A stretch of 64,000 nucleotides of DNA from Cycas panzhihuaensis (lineage: Eukaryota; Cycadophyta): the NCBI GenBank assembly GCA_023213395.1, contig CM041465.1, positions 168,027,741 to 168,091,740 on the forward strand, read 5' to 3'. A model generated the notes under the pieces. That model was given only the letters and a program-made list of their open reading frames with translations, did no database searches and was not told the origin of the DNA. Below, piece after piece: positions 44,987 through 57,599 of this stretch; position 1 is the stretch's first letter; every line of letters starts with the position of its first letter. A program made the position numbers and the translations under genes.

Positions 44987-45326
44987 CCTCTCCACCCCCA
45001 ATGTAGGAGGGTATGTTTACTCTAAAATGGATCCAAACTACCTTTATTCATGATACCTATCACCCCCGTTGGGGGCATGGCACTATGTTTCACTTATTAC
45101 ATACCCCATCCTTCACTATAGGCAAGGATATTTCCCTACATAGGTATCTAACTCTGAAATAAGCCTAAATTACTTTCATCCATGGAATGTGCTACTTCCA
45201 TAGGGGATATCTCACCACGTTGTATTTACTACCTTATTAAAATCCATAGCCACTAACCAAATCTTACCCCATCATGGAACTATAGTCTATCATGAGTATA
45301 AATTATTACACATAAATACCATTTAC

Positions 45327-45369
<43 letters not shown>

Positions 45370-45406
45370 GTGTGTGTGTGTGTATGTATGTATGTATATA
45401 AGCATG
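45327..45406. repeat. (CA)n followed by (TG)n, inverted microsatellite
   Basis: About 18 CA units, a short TATATA centre, then TG units and GTAT units. The two arms are reverse complements and could fold back as a hairpin or cruciform. Confidence 0.9.
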
Positions 45407-45603
45407 TTCCTGATTACCTTCTTACCGTTACATGCTAATGTAGTTCATTTTTGCATCTACAATAGAGCCCTAGGCTCTACAATGAGCATTTCTCTCTCCC
45501 CCATGGGGTCATGGGACTCCTCTATGAGTGTAAACTAGTAGCGTGGTGTATGATATCATATCATGTGAGTGAGTGAGGAAAGTATAATTATATCATATAT
45601 GCC

Positions 45604-45773
45604 ATATGTAAGAGCTATGATGTCATGCATAAGTGTAAATATCAGCTCAAAGGTACATAGAAATAAAATATACACAGATACACCAAGGTGATATAATGCA
45701 TCTATACATGTCCATATAAAAGTACACTAAGATGGAAAGAATGTGGAAGCTTAGATAGAACTCCATATATATG

Positions 45774-45810
<37 letters not shown>

Positions 45811-45970
45811 CATGTATGTGAGCCATGATATTATGCATAAGTGTAAATATCAACTCGAAGGTACATAGAAATAAAATATACACAGATACACCAAGGTGAT
45901 ATAATGCATCTATACATGTCCATATAAAATTACACTAAGGTGGAAAGAATGTGGAAGCTTAGATAGAACT

Positions 45971-46025
<55 letters not shown>
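45604..46025. repeat. tandem duplication, period 208 bp, ending in TG and TA microsatellites
   Basis: AAGTGTAAATATCA starts at 45631 and 45839; about 150 bp between them are nearly identical, including CACAGATACACCAAGGTGAT and GGAAAGAATGTGGAAGCTTA. The first copy ends in (TG)n at about 45776-45807, the second in (AT)n at 45972-46025. Confidence 0.9.
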
Positions 46026-46028
<3 letters not shown>

Positions 46029-46854
46029 CAAAAAAAAGTACAATATTGACTCATGTAAAATACTCTTTGAGGGAACTAGAATCTATGCAAGGGTGTACAA
46101 CCACACAATTGGGCCATATGATATATAACTTTATATGCTTGGATGTCTAACTTACCTCTACTACATAAATACAATCCTCACTACCACCTTATAGTATGTC
46201 ATCCCCTCATAGAGGTCCCATCCTTTCTAGTGTCTAGGTACTACCCCCTAAGCTATGCCTTAGTTATTATGAAGGCCCTACCTTGCTCCCCTTATCCCTC
46301 ATTTAGTGATGAGTAGTAGTCATGGATGTCCTACTCTAACTCCATGATGATCTAGTGGTTATCTATTAAGTGAGGTTGTCATATCTCTGTTGCAAGCCAT
46401 CCCTCTCTCTCTCCCTCTCTAAACCTCCTCCAATCGAACTCATAGATTAACGTTCTCTACCACTACCTCAAGTGGAGCCACTATTATGGGGGGAACTTCC
46501 CCACCTACATGTCCCTTTATCTCCTAAGTCTGGGACTATATCTTGTATCTCTAATTTGCCCACATCTCCCTAACTCTTAACAAGGGGGTAAAGACCACTG
46601 TGTGAGGACATGTAGATGTCAATTCCTTGCTATTAATATGGAGTAAAAGGTTATCCCCCAGTGCATACTATAAGGAAGACCTCATCAACAATATGATAAG
46701 AGAAATTTGGCATAAAAACTCACCTAATAATAAAACATATCCATAAATTAACAATGATTATATATATAAGTAAACTAAGATATAATATAAACTAAAGTGG
46801 AATAAAGGTAGGAAACTAAAGGATAATACATCTTGGAGGTGATTCTCCCTATGT

Positions 46855-48460
46855 TCACATAGTTGTATGGACAACTCCTTCTCCCTCTATGGCAACACCA
46901 TGTGCCTCCTCTCCCTCAATGGCCTTCTCCTCCTTAGCTTTAGTAACCTCCTCTCTCTCACCCATCACCTCTTTGGCCACTATTGTTAGCATTGTTGTGG
47001 CTCCCTTATCCTTGTCATTATTATCCTGATAGACACCCTAATATAGGTGCCCCATATAATCATTAAGAGTTAGTAGGTCTAATGATATAGTAATGACCAT
47101 GTGTTAGACCTACTCTAGCTTTTCTAAGCTCTAAAACTAAGATGTCTACCTATAGATGAGAGTTCCTTTAGGTGCTATTAGTTGTGGCCCATTTATAGGC
47201 CCCACTCCATGGAAATAATTAAAGAACTAACACTAAAAGAGAGAGAAATATGAGGAAACTCTATGTTTAGCTATCGAGATATGATCCAACTACACTTGGA
47301 TATTAGCCACTATAAGGGCTATCAAATCTAAGCTCTCACCACTCTTATAACTTTGAATGACATTTATCTATCCCCAAGGCACCTTTTCTTAGTTCAGTCA
47401 TTAGGATATCTAGAATAGAATCATAAAAATAAGTAATTTCATTGATCAAGGAATATTGATAGCTGTAATCTTCCTCACACTCCCCCCTCTATGGTCCCAC
47501 TAGCCTCTCCCATAAAAATAAGTCACTATCACCTTATGATCATCCTCGTTGCTTAATAGAATCCCCAACTTAGGAGGTGCTCCTCTCATTAATAGTTCTA
47601 GAAGCCTCCTCACATCACCTATAATAATATTAACATCTCACACAACTAGAAGGTGGAATGCCTACCACCTCTTATACTAATGTGATATAATATTCACTAA
47701 CAAGGCCTAGTCTGATGTATATTACTGCATCATGACCACCTGTAGCAATTCACAATGCCTCAAGATCTCTTAATCATGACTAGACATCAAATCTACAAGT
47801 CCCAACATAGGCATCTAGATATTTTCATAACTTTCAATCATAAAAATAGCCTACAAAAACTCATAAATATTTAATTCCATTAATTTATCATGTATTTGGG
47901 CTGGTCTTATACCTAAAAATGTACTAATAGAGTGATTTTAGGAGACCTTTTTGAGAAAAATATTAAATTTTAAAATTATATACTTATACCATAGATATCT
48001 TTGTGATACTGCTACAATTGTTATGGTATTACAAGGTTTGCATGTAAAACTTTGTAGTTCTATGACAATTTGAGGTATAGGGAAAATAAACAAGAAACAA
48101 AAGAAAATAAAAAATTAAAGTACCTTAGGATAAAACTAATTTCCCAATGAGGCCAAGGCATTAAATCATCCTACTTTGGCCTTAAACAGGGCTTGATTTA
48201 GTCCCTATTTAGCTAAATCCCACTAACTAGGGAACAACCCCATCTAAAAAATAAAAAATCCTTAAAATAAAAAATTTAAATAAACATGGATGATCCACCT
48301 ACCAAGTTAAGATGTATAATGACCATTACTGGGTCCTAGATCTAATGACTCCATCTGCTCATGAATCTAATGGCTAGTTTTGATGCAATGAGCATGGGAA
48401 GATCATAGTAAAATGAAGGAACACTTTTCTTAACAAAATCTTTAGCAATTGGAAGCATGC
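46855..48460 (-). pseudogene. PMD-like antisense ORF remnant, first copy
   Basis: Read on the minus strand, ending at the stop 46855-46857. Domain clue: WQAFHLLVV.DVNIIIGDVR-like sequence followed by RLLELLMRGAPPKLGILL, which resembles the xTFHLPxGExTITxxDVxxLxGLxxxGxPV core of plant mobile domain proteins. Further on: LIVANIQV, GPQLIAPKGTLIY, ISLDLLTLNDYMGHLY and an acidic, Glu-rich tail ending VAIEGEGVVHTTM. It aligns along its whole length with the plus-strand sequence at 52540-53655 plus 61198-61790. Numerous stops. Known for the group: Tat-type gypsy elements often carry an extra ORF between pol and the 3' LTR, sometimes antisense. Here it lies 1.9 kb after TatA pol and is antisense to it. 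Confidence 0.55.
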
Positions 48461-51400
48461 CTATCAGGGATTACAAGAGGCAATTGTACACTTACAAGTG
48501 ATAGGCCTAGGGTGCATGGCCTAAGGGGTGTGGAATAACTCTTATTTACCCATGAAGAGCATCTGTGTGCCACTTGGATGTGGATTTGGGACTCGAGTAG
48601 CATGTGATCCCTTCTTTACATATAAGGCCTCAAGTTTATGGAAAAAAAGGTCTATGGGATATGGGGGCTTGGCTCCCCCAGATTATCGAATTGTCTAAGT
48701 AGGGTTTCTCCTATCCTCTTATGGCAAGTGGTCAAAAGACCTCTTCTTAGGGAGGTGGTATGGTAAGGAAGATAAGTGAAGAGGGTAGAAGAGGTTTGGG
48801 TTGCTCTTGATCTAGTTTCAAGTTGTAAAATAGTCTTTGTATCCTACTTGGGGTTCTTCTTTAATACTAATTATTCACATGCATCTTATAAAAAAAAAGG
48901 AACAACCAAGTGGTGAAAAAAAAAAAATAAGAAGCATTAAGTCTCACTCTCCTTTCTCTCTCTTTTACACTCCTTTCTTTCTTTCCTTTTTTTTTTTTGT
49001 AATCTTCTTAAGTCAAAGCAAAGTGGAATGGAAAACAAAGAGGGGGTTTGAAAAGGGAATGGATTCATGCAACTCTATCTCTCTCTCTTTCTCCCTCTTT
49101 TATTTTCTTTCAAATAAAGGGAAATAAAGGGGATAGAAGATACATGCATCCAAAAAAATGAAGCATATATATAACAAGAAAGAGAAACGACAGAAATATG
49201 GGGAAAGTACACGTAATAAAGATGCCTGATAAGGATTCCTTTCCTTGATATAGCTTTGTTACCACTTTCCTGTCATGCCATTATGATGTGAGGGGGCACC
49301 ACTTACCCAACCCAAACCAAACTAATAATGTAATAACAAATAACAGAAGTTGATAAAGCCAAAAGATAAAATAAATGATAAGGGAGAGCTTACGTCAGGT
49401 AATATGATCCATTGTAAAGTCCTTTAAATCCCTTGAAAGAGCTGATCTTTCACCTTGCATGCAATGTTAGGAGGAAAACCAAACCAACAAGGCATGCAAT
49501 ATGATTTATAACACTAATTTCTATATGCTACTAAAGGAATACATGTGCTATATATAAGAAAAAACATATATTACAAAGAAAGGAGGAGCACAAAAGTGTT
49601 AAATATAAGAAAGAAGGGTGAGAGGTGCCTCAGGATGGTAATAGACTCCCCAATATAGGTATTTTCCTTAGTTTGGCCAAAGGAAACCCCTCCAAATCCT
49701 TGTAACTTGGTTGACAAATCAATAAAAGAGAGATAAAAGCATAGCAATAAGGAACCTTTAGGCTATTTCTAAATTGAAATCAATACAATACATGGCAACA
49801 TGGCCTAAAAGTAGGATAGAGGAAGTTCATAAAAGCAAAATCTAGCATCATGCAACAAGAATGGGATTACCTAAGATTGATGAGCAAATAAGAGTTGGTA
49901 GTTGCCAAGTCATCCTCCCCAAACCTTCCTACAATGGTTGTTTCCTCCTTCCAAGTCTTGTTCCCACAAAAACAATGGTAATTGCTTGAGTTCTAAGCTC
50001 TAGTCAAGTAGATGTCATAGATTCTTAAGAAGATAAAGTTAAAGATTATGACAATACAAGGTATTTAATACCATGTGTAAGATAATAGAGCCAGGTTAAA
50101 GGGAATCTAGATAAGGAATGAAGATTTCCACCATATTTAGCTAAGAATGAGCATATGGACCCACTTAACCAAGCTGTAGAATTTTTTAAAATTGGACTAA
50201 AGTCATGGAAGAAAGAACTAAGCTCAAGCATGAATAGAGTTAATGGAAGAACAAGAGAACCAGAGAGAATCCCCACCCCACCCCTAAAAAATAAGGAATT
50301 TTATAGGATGAATCAAGGTGCAAGGGTAGTAGTTTCAAGTATGAAACCATCCCCTAGAAACCTTTGATTACCATGGTTTAATATAAATTAATTCCACTCT
50401 AAATCCAAACAAAATAGTAGTTTGGTAAGTTGGGAGGTTTCCTTGTACCATTATATGCTAACTTGGGCCTACCACAGTCTGTTAGGTCTGATAAGAATTC
50501 ATTAAGCATGTAATTTGAACATTATTAGCTATGACTAACTATTGTAATAGTTATAGCATGAAGTTCTCTATGGTACCATGAATATAAATGTGGTACTATG
50601 AAATACTCTGCAGTACCACTATTGTTAGTAACAATCAAAATAGTATTACAATATATCATAAAAAATTGACCTTAAGGCTACATGTTATTACTTTGATTAC
50701 TATAGCCTAGTCTTCAACCTCGTGTAGTCAAAGTAAAAAATGGAGTAAAATAAGTAGTTATAGGTAAAAACTCTAATGGAAATGAAGTTGCAGGGATAAT
50801 AGAAGGGTTGTCTTATCGACTATTAGGCCATGATAGGGGGCTTTAGGGCTATTAGATTGAAGTATTGATCATCATCTATGTAAAAGAGATATAAGCAAGC
50901 ATTAAACATGCATTCAATCATCATCTAAGACCTAACAACATAACTCTAAAGTTATGAATAGGGAAGAGATATGTACCTTTACTTACCTATGTGTTGTCAT
51001 CTCTTAATCCATTCCTAGTAGCGGAGAAACACTACCCTCTTGGCAATGGAACCTTGTCACTGTGAAGCTATGATGATGGTGAATGCTACCAATACAAATG
51101 CTGTTAATCTGAATAATAACTATAAGTCAAACATGTATGGGTTACAAAGGGGTAATGAGTGTCACAATGGCTACATGGTTAAGAGGCATAAGCTAAGGAG
51201 GGAGATGACTGTGTAACCAAATCAATCCCAAGGCAAGTGACTACCAATCTTAAGCATGTGAAAGCAAAAGAGAAAAAGGTAACATCTAGGTGGGTGCCCT
51301 GGTAATGTACTAAGTGGGTGGCATGACCTTAAAATGGGGTTAAAAAACCTGAATAAACCTTTGGGGAGATGAAGGAATGCCTTATCACACCAACCAAAGG

Positions 51401-51529
51401 TAAGAACTGGGTGGATTCAGGTTTCGGTCACCATAGCTTTACCTCATTAGCAAAGAAAAAAGGGAAGGTTGCCACTTAAGAACCTTTCTAATGAGGATCC
51501 CATTGGGTTGAAAGAGAGCCATCTGCAAG
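48461..51529. other. unassigned region between the two PMD-like copies
   Basis: No domain recognised. Pyrimidine- and purine-rich simple sequence at about 48895-49140, otherwise AT-rich unique-looking DNA. By position it should contain the 3' LTR of TatA and perhaps that of an oppositely oriented element, but I could not match it to 14986-16684 or 22683-24700. The open frames at 50046-50276 (minus) and 50155-50367 (plus) overlap each other and have no support. Confidence 0.35.
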
Positions 51530-51895
51530 TTGCAAGCAACACTAAAGGATGACATTAACTAGGCTATCAACTTCAACATTTTGGTTATGAGGGATATATT
51601 AAACATAAACTAAGGAGAAATGAGCTAATAACGACCTAACTACCAGAAATAGAGACCTTAACTTAGGGAAAAGGACTCGATAGACCTAGGTCAACTAAGA
51701 TATTACGATCTAGGAGTAACAATGCAAGATAATAAGGCCATTATGGAAATGTAGCATGTCAGTCAAGGCCTTAATGATGGACATATACTCTACTTCATTA
51801 TTTGTGGTTTCGGGTAAATAGATCCCAGAACATATGAGAGCATACACAGAAGGATCATGGATGATCCAGACTATAGTAAAGGGCTTGGGTTACCA
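51530..51895 (-). pseudogene. Tat-type second RNase H fragment
   Basis: Minus strand, reading leftward from about 51895: FTIVWIIHDPSVYAL, GIYLPETTNNEVEYMSIIKA, then SQIVISQLTQVY (with two Gln codons now stops), VRSLLAHFSLVYVQ and IPHNQNVEVDSLVNVIL. This follows the order TTNNEAEYxALI ... SxLVVxQ ... IPRxxNxxADALAxLA of the archaeal-type RNase H that Tat-group elements carry after their own RNase H. Distances between motifs fit. Neither RT to the right nor integrase to the left could be recognised, so it is an isolated piece, of opposite orientation to TatA. Confidence 0.62.
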
Positions 51896-52539
51896 TGACT
51901 ACCTCTATAAGTGTAAATGAGTAAGGCTATGGGGAAGGGTGATGGCTGTAACTTCAAAAGATAAATAGATATCACCCCTTCATGGGGAAAAATATGAAGA
52001 GAGAAGAAAATCGAGTGAAGAACGATGAGCCCTAAAAGTCACAAAAACTACTCAGTAAGAGGATAGAAGAGACCTATGGCTAGGTAACAAGGCTTACAAA
52101 GCGTATGTCCTATAGGAGGGAGAGGTGATGGCATGAGGAACTCATTGATTAGGTTCAAGGTTAATTGAAAACTTAATATAAAGCTCAAAAATGAGAGTGA
52201 GATTTTGCTAGGCAATAAAAGAGGATAATACAGCCATAAAATAAGAGATTAATGCATTAATATGAAATTATGCACTGTAAGCACTAATAGGGTTTTGAAC
52301 AATCGAGTTTAGGGGTAAAAGGGCCTCCTTAGAGAAGGGTAGAAACCATTATTATTACCCATAAAAGATGAGAAAAATAGTGTTTAAGAGTTGAAGAGGC
52401 CCTGGGTCCTTAAGGAGGTCAGAATAGTCCCAAAAATGTTGATTTAATGGCTCAATTGAAATGGAAAATGGGCAAAGAGCTCTGGGGAGCTTATTGAAGG
52501 AGGTCAAATAAAAATGAGTTAGTTAAGAATCTAAAATTC
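51896..52539. other. no recognisable feature
   Basis: About 640 bp of purine-rich DNA without a domain. It does not show the RT or first RNase H expected beside the RNase H fragment on its left. Confidence 0.4.
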
Positions 52540-53655
52540 ATTTTTACCGTCACCCATTCAAGATTCTTAGAAAATCCCCCTACCACCCCTAATTTCCTTT
52601 ACCTTTGTGAGCTCATTGGGAGAGATTCGACCATCGAATCATTGTATGGGAGGAGTCTTTGGGATCCAGAGGACATCATAGCTATAGTGAGGGTGGATCC
52701 AGTGACTAGATCCTAACTTTGAGTTAGGTTTTTACTTGTTTGTGTTGTTGAGATTTTTGGTAGCTAAGTAGTACCTATTTTGGGATTATAGGACCTAATG
52801 GGACCCATTTGGGATCCTTAAAGAAGTTGGACTATGGTTTTTAGGCATCTTAGTCTTGATGGACCTACTTTAGGTCTATACAAATGTAGTATAGTGATTA
52901 TTTTTTACTTTTTAGGGCAGGTATAATAAGTACTACAAAATTTTGTATGCTATTTCATATATAGATATGGTACTACAAGAAAATCTATGGGATATAGACT
53001 GTGTATTGTGTGATCATGCGAAATGCCATAAACTTCTTTATAGTATAGAGTAGAATTAAATTTTATTTTTTTAAAAGAAATTCTTTACTTAGAATTTAGC
53101 TTATTTTTATCTATTTGATTTCTTTCATTTCTGAGTAAGTGACTAACTGGTAGTTTCTTGGTTAGATTATAGGTAGTTATAGTAGTAGATAACTTAGAAA
53201 ACATTAGGGTACTAATGTTAGCATTGGCAGAGTTAATGACCAACCTAGACTGGGGTGAGTTGAGGTAGTACAGGTTACTCAAAGTGGTTACCTCATGATA
53301 ATATACCTCTGATTAGGCCCTACCGATAGATATCATCTCACACTTAGATCGTAAGAGGTATGTATTCCACCTTCTAGGAGTTAGGGTCATTATAATCACT
53401 CCATCAGATGTACAAAGGATTCCAGAGGTCCTAATGAGTAGAGTACCAACTATATTAGGAGTCTTACCTAGCATGGATGTTGCACACTAGGATGCAACCT
53501 AATTTTTCTATGGTAAGGGCTACTAGGATTAGTAGGAGTAATCATGGAATTGTGCATTCCTCGACCAAGGAAGCTTGTCATTTTTGATATTCTATTTTAG
53601 ATTTCACAAATATAGAATTACAAGGATATCCCAGGAGGATGGATGGAGATCATAC
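52540..53655 (+). pseudogene. PMD-like ORF remnant, second copy, 5' part
   Basis: Counterpart on the plus strand of the minus-strand ORF at 46855-48460. The clearest coding part is YVFHLLGVRVIIITPSDVQR followed by PEVLMSRVPTILGVLPSMD (about 53355-53480), close to the xTFHLxxGxxxITPxDVxxL core of plant mobile domain proteins. Nucleotide similarity to the other copy begins near 52540 (AAGATTCTTAGAAAA) and continues through ATTCCACCTTCTAG at about 53368. The frame is interrupted at 53655 by CopC and continues at 61198. Stops are frequent; function of intact relatives in transposons is unknown. Confidence 0.55.
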
Positions 53656-53967
53656 TAAAGGAAGTATATATCTAGGGAATAAATCACTCACATGCACATA
53701 ATGGTAATATAGAATAAAAAAGAGATAAAATAAGATATAAGAGTAAAGCTTAGATGTGAGAATAAATAATGACTCCCTCCTTGAGATTTCGCCTTTTATT
53801 ATTGAGGGTGAGCATTAGGGTTAGGATTTTCTTGCCTAATGACATGAACCTAAAATTACATCTAAATGTATATAAAGTACATTTCACTAAGAGACTAATG
53901 CTAACAATATATCCTAAGGTCACTTAATTAATCTACAAAGATAACCTTGATATATTGACCTCTTTTA
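53656..53967 (-). repeat. CopC 3' LTR (312 bp)
   Basis: On the plus strand from TAAAGGAAGTATATATC (TG start decayed to TA) to GACCTCTTTTA. Shares CTAGGGAATAAATCACTCAC, TAATGACTCCCTCCTTGA, GAGCATTAGGGTTAGGATTT and ATCCTAAGGTCACTTAATTA with the right LTR. Confidence 0.9.
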
Positions 53968-54482
53968 ATTCCTCCTTAATGATGGAAGGTCATTTTGAGA
54001 AAATCTATTCTATGAGGTTTTCATTTGAGCCTCATTATTATATTGAAATTGTAAATGACATTTTTGTAGGAAAACTCTCACACGGAGTAAAAATCCATAG
54101 AATTTCTAAGATCTATAGCCCATTTTATAAATCAAAATAGCTAAGGTGGCTCTTGATGTAGATTTATAATTAACTAGCTTAAATATATAACTTGATCTAT
54201 TGAGTCTCTATATATCATTTGGTCATCCCTTATACTCTTTTGGATTTTTACAGATTTTAATTTTCTAAAATTAGTACAACCCTTATCCTTTCATGCCCAC
54301 ATGGGGCTTTCATAAATATGATAGAGCAGAGACTTATTCTTTTGTGCCTATAAGGGGTTTTCATGAATAGAATAAAGTATGATGATCTTGTTGCTATCTT
54401 CTTTGATTAGTTGAAGATGGAGGACCTAATGTCAATCTACCTTTGAAATTATTCAAAATTCACTCTTTGCAATGATTTAGTA
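53968..54482 (-). repeat. CopC polypurine tract and 3' spacer with three repeated units
   Basis: Directly inside the LTR is the complement of a purine tract. The spacer then holds three units (on the minus strand starting near 54366, 54318 and 54256) built on TCATGAAAACCCCTTATAGG, TTATGAAAGCCCCATGTGGG and a weaker GTAAAAATCCAAAAGAG. The same three units in the same order occur in CopD at 14264-14430. Non-coding: it follows the end of RNase H. Confidence 0.68.
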
Positions 54483-55960
54483 AAGATATTAGCCAATTGA
54501 TCTACTATGGGGTAGTATTCTAGTTGAATTATGCCTTCATGAACAAGTTCTCTAATCCTGTGGACTTTTGTACTTATGTATTTAGTACAATTATGCAATA
54601 TATATTTTTTTATCGTGTGGATTACTGATTAATTATCTACATGAATGCTGGTAGGACTTATTTAGGTAATATTCAATATTTCTAATAATTTTCTAAGCCA
54701 TATCATCTCCTTGCTTATCTTAGAAGCAGTAATATATTCATCTTTGGCAGTTAAATTAGCAATTATCTTCTACTGTTTGGATGTCCATGATATTGGTGTT
54801 GTTTTGAAAAATGTTACATACCTAGACATAGATCTTCCTGTATCTTTATCTCCTATAAAGTCTAAGTCTATATATGCAGAAAGTTTAAATTCATTATTAG
54901 ATTCATATAATAGACCAAATTTGCTAGTTGTCTTTAGGTATTTTAACACTCAAATTGTAGCTTACTAGTGATTTTGCTTAGGATTTGTCATGAATTATAC
55001 AAAAATGCTAACATAGTATACAATATCTAGCCTTGTATTAATAGTGTAGATAAGACTACCTATAAGTTTCCTATAGAGTGTTGCATTTGCCTCCTTAGTA
55101 TCACCATCAACTTAGAGTTTGATATTAGGTTCCATAGGTAAAGCCATTGGTCAAGCATCTTCTAATTAAAACTTGGTTAGAAGATTGCTAATGTATTTTT
55201 CTTAGGAGAGGAAAAATTTTCCATTCTTTTGTGTTACCTTAATTCCTAAGTAATATTTCATCAAATCAAAGTCAGAAAATTCAAACATTTTTCTAAGGTT
55301 CTTTTTTAGCTGGCTTATTACCTGTTCATTATTACCTATTACTAGCATATCATCCACAAAGATTATAAGATAAGTGACTTTGTCCTTTTGGTACTTGATG
55401 AATAGTGTTGTATCCATATCTTGGTAGTAATAAACCTCGTATCTAAGTTGCCTCATTCTTTTAGACAACTTAGCAAACCAAGCACAAGGGGCTTCTTTAA
55501 GGTCATATAAGGACTTTTTGAGTCTAAAAACCTTATGTTCTTGACCTTCGATCTCATATCCTTCTAGATGAGCCATGTAAATTTCTTCTTTAAGATCCCC
55601 ATTGAGAAATGCAATCTTAATATCGATCTGGTGGATTTTCTAGCCCTATTAAGTAACCAAGGGCATTAGAATTCTAATTATAGGCCACTTGGTTGTAGGT
55701 GTAAATACTTCAATGTAGTCGATGCCTTTCCTTTATGTGAATCCTTTAGCTACTAACCTTTATTTATGTTTTTCAAGGGTGCTATCTAATTTGTATTTGC
55801 TTTTAAACACCCATTTATTTTAAACTACCGTTCTGCCAAGTGATAGATCAACGAGTTCCTATGTACCATTTTTTATGAGAGATTGGTATTCTTCATTCAT
55901 TATATTTCTCCAAACTGTATGTTTCATAACTTCTTGGTATGAGAGGGGCTCTTCATTAAG
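54483..55960 (-). pseudogene. CopC reverse transcriptase and RNase H
   Basis: RT stays open at 55202-55576 (minus): MAHLEGYEIEGQEHKVFRLK, KSLYDLKEAPCAWFAKLSKR, KVTYLIIFVDDMLVIGNNEQ with catalytic FVDD, and DLMKYYLGIKV. The upstream DVKTAFLNG region lies at about 55577-55640 in another frame. RNase H: KEMIWLRKLLEILNIT-like residues near 54680-54710, HVDN, YILHNCTKYISTKVHRIREL, IIQLEYYPIVDQLANIFTKS, LQRVNFE. Stops are mostly Gln-to-stop transitions. Confidence 0.87.
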
Positions 55961-56249
55961 AGTAAGGTACAATTTTACCAGTTCAAGCTTAGTATATAAT
56001 AATTCCTATATCCTTGCTCTATGGGCACTTCAAGTGCTAGTTTTGCCTAACTCATTCAATCATATGTCCTTATTGAGCTGGTAAGCCTCACAATATCCTC
56101 AAGTTAGGAATGAGGTCCTCATTTCCTCAACTTCTTGGTTCTTATCTTGTTTATTAAAATGATCATTTTATGAGAAGGATGTTGATATGCATGAGGAAGA
56201 TGGTCCTTCTACCACTATTTTACCTTTATCAACTAAAGGTAGAGAGGAT

Positions 56250-57330
56250 GATTTTTCTATAACGACTTTGCCTTTATCAACTATGTTGTCTTTAAAGGAT
56301 GGTGTTGGATATGCGTTCATCAATTCTGAGTCACAACTTATATCCTATGAGGCTCTATTGTTATCTTCCAATATCTGGAATCTAGACATCATACTTAATA
56401 ATATTATTGTATGAGTGTGAGGGTATTTTGGAGTCCAGTCAAAGCATTGATCCTTTGTCTCTATAAAAATGGCATCTTTAGTAACAATAATTTTTTGTTG
56501 TGAAGATATAAAGACCTTATACCCTTTCTTATTTATAGGGTATTTGATAAAGATGCCTTTAAGTACCCCTGGTTAAAGTTTATTTTAATATGCATCTTGA
56601 GTATAGGTATAGCATATAGAGCTAAAAATTTTAAAGTAGTGTATAATGGGGGCTTGTCTTAATCACTTTTTATTAGGTGATTATCCTTCCTTTGATGGGC
56701 TAATAGAATTGATGTAATAAATGACTGTGCAAATAGCTTTGACCCATAGGTAGGTAGGTATATTTTTGCATACCAACATAGCTTGAACCATGTTTATGAT
56801 TATCCTATTCATGCACTCAACAACTCTATTTTTCTGTGAGGTACCTACTACTATTATTTGATGTTTGATGTCATTGCTTCAAAGATAGCTTTCAAACTTA
56901 TGTAAGGTATATTCACCACCATTATCAGTTTGAAGACATTTGAGTTGATAACCTGACTCTTTTTTAGTGTGGGCTTTGAATTATTTGAATACACAGAAGG
57001 CTTCATCTTTCTTATACAGAAAAGATACCCATACTTTCCTAGTGAAATCATCAATATAAAAGATATAATATAACTTGCCCTTTAGTAAAGGAATAGATAT
57101 TGGTCTACACAGATTAGAGTATACCAATTGCAATGGATAGCTTGATTTCCACTAACTTTTGGGAAAGGGTTGTTGATGAGATTTGGTAATGATATAAGCT
57201 TCACATTTGAAGGGCTTGGAGGAGAACTTTAGAAGACTTGGAAGAGTGTTACAAAGATCTCTAAGTCTGTTAATGTGAACATGGCCCATGCAAGCATACT
57301 AAAGATCTTCTGGTAACAACATTGGGTGGG
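56250..57330 (-). pseudogene. CopC integrase
   Basis: Recognisable on the minus strand: FTRKVWVSFLYKKDEAFCVF-like sequence near 56990-57050, GYQLKCLQTDNGGEYTLHKF near 56870-56950 (second catalytic Asp intact), then QKNRVVECMNRIIINMVQAM near 56770-56840, which includes the catalytic Glu in the VVE position, and YYINSISPSKE. The core crosses one frameshift. The linker to RT (56000-56250) is Ser/Asp-rich and degraded. Confidence 0.82.
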
Positions 57331-57599
57331 TTAAGATGGTGTTAAATGCAAATTCTTCATCAGCACAAGGGCTCTGGGCATAATGGGCTTTAGAAGATAG
57401 AGAGGCATTCAGTCAGAAGAGTTTGCTAGTGAGATATATAGTCAAGACTACTCGATTAGTTAGGAGGTGAATGACCTAGAGAGTCTGGTCATTTGCAGTT
57501 ATACTCAAATTAAATCCATGAGAGATAAGTGTAGATAAGGAGAGTAGGTTTTATTTGAGATTGGATATGTATAGGACATTAAGCAATATAAAATCTCTT

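Larger units (their letters stand above)
44987..46854. other. post-pol region with microsatellites and a 208-bp tandem duplication
   Basis: No protein recognised. Between pol and the antisense ORF it is dominated by simple repeats (separate entries). The minus-strand open frame at 45647-45883 owes its His-Thr run to the TG microsatellite and is not a gene. Confidence 0.5.

Noticed and set aside
45647-45883. Minus-strand frame with His-Thr run
   Set aside because: Translation of a TG microsatellite.
50046-50367. Overlapping 70-76-codon frames on opposite strands
   Set aside because: Mutually overlapping, no domain, no start context; best read as chance.
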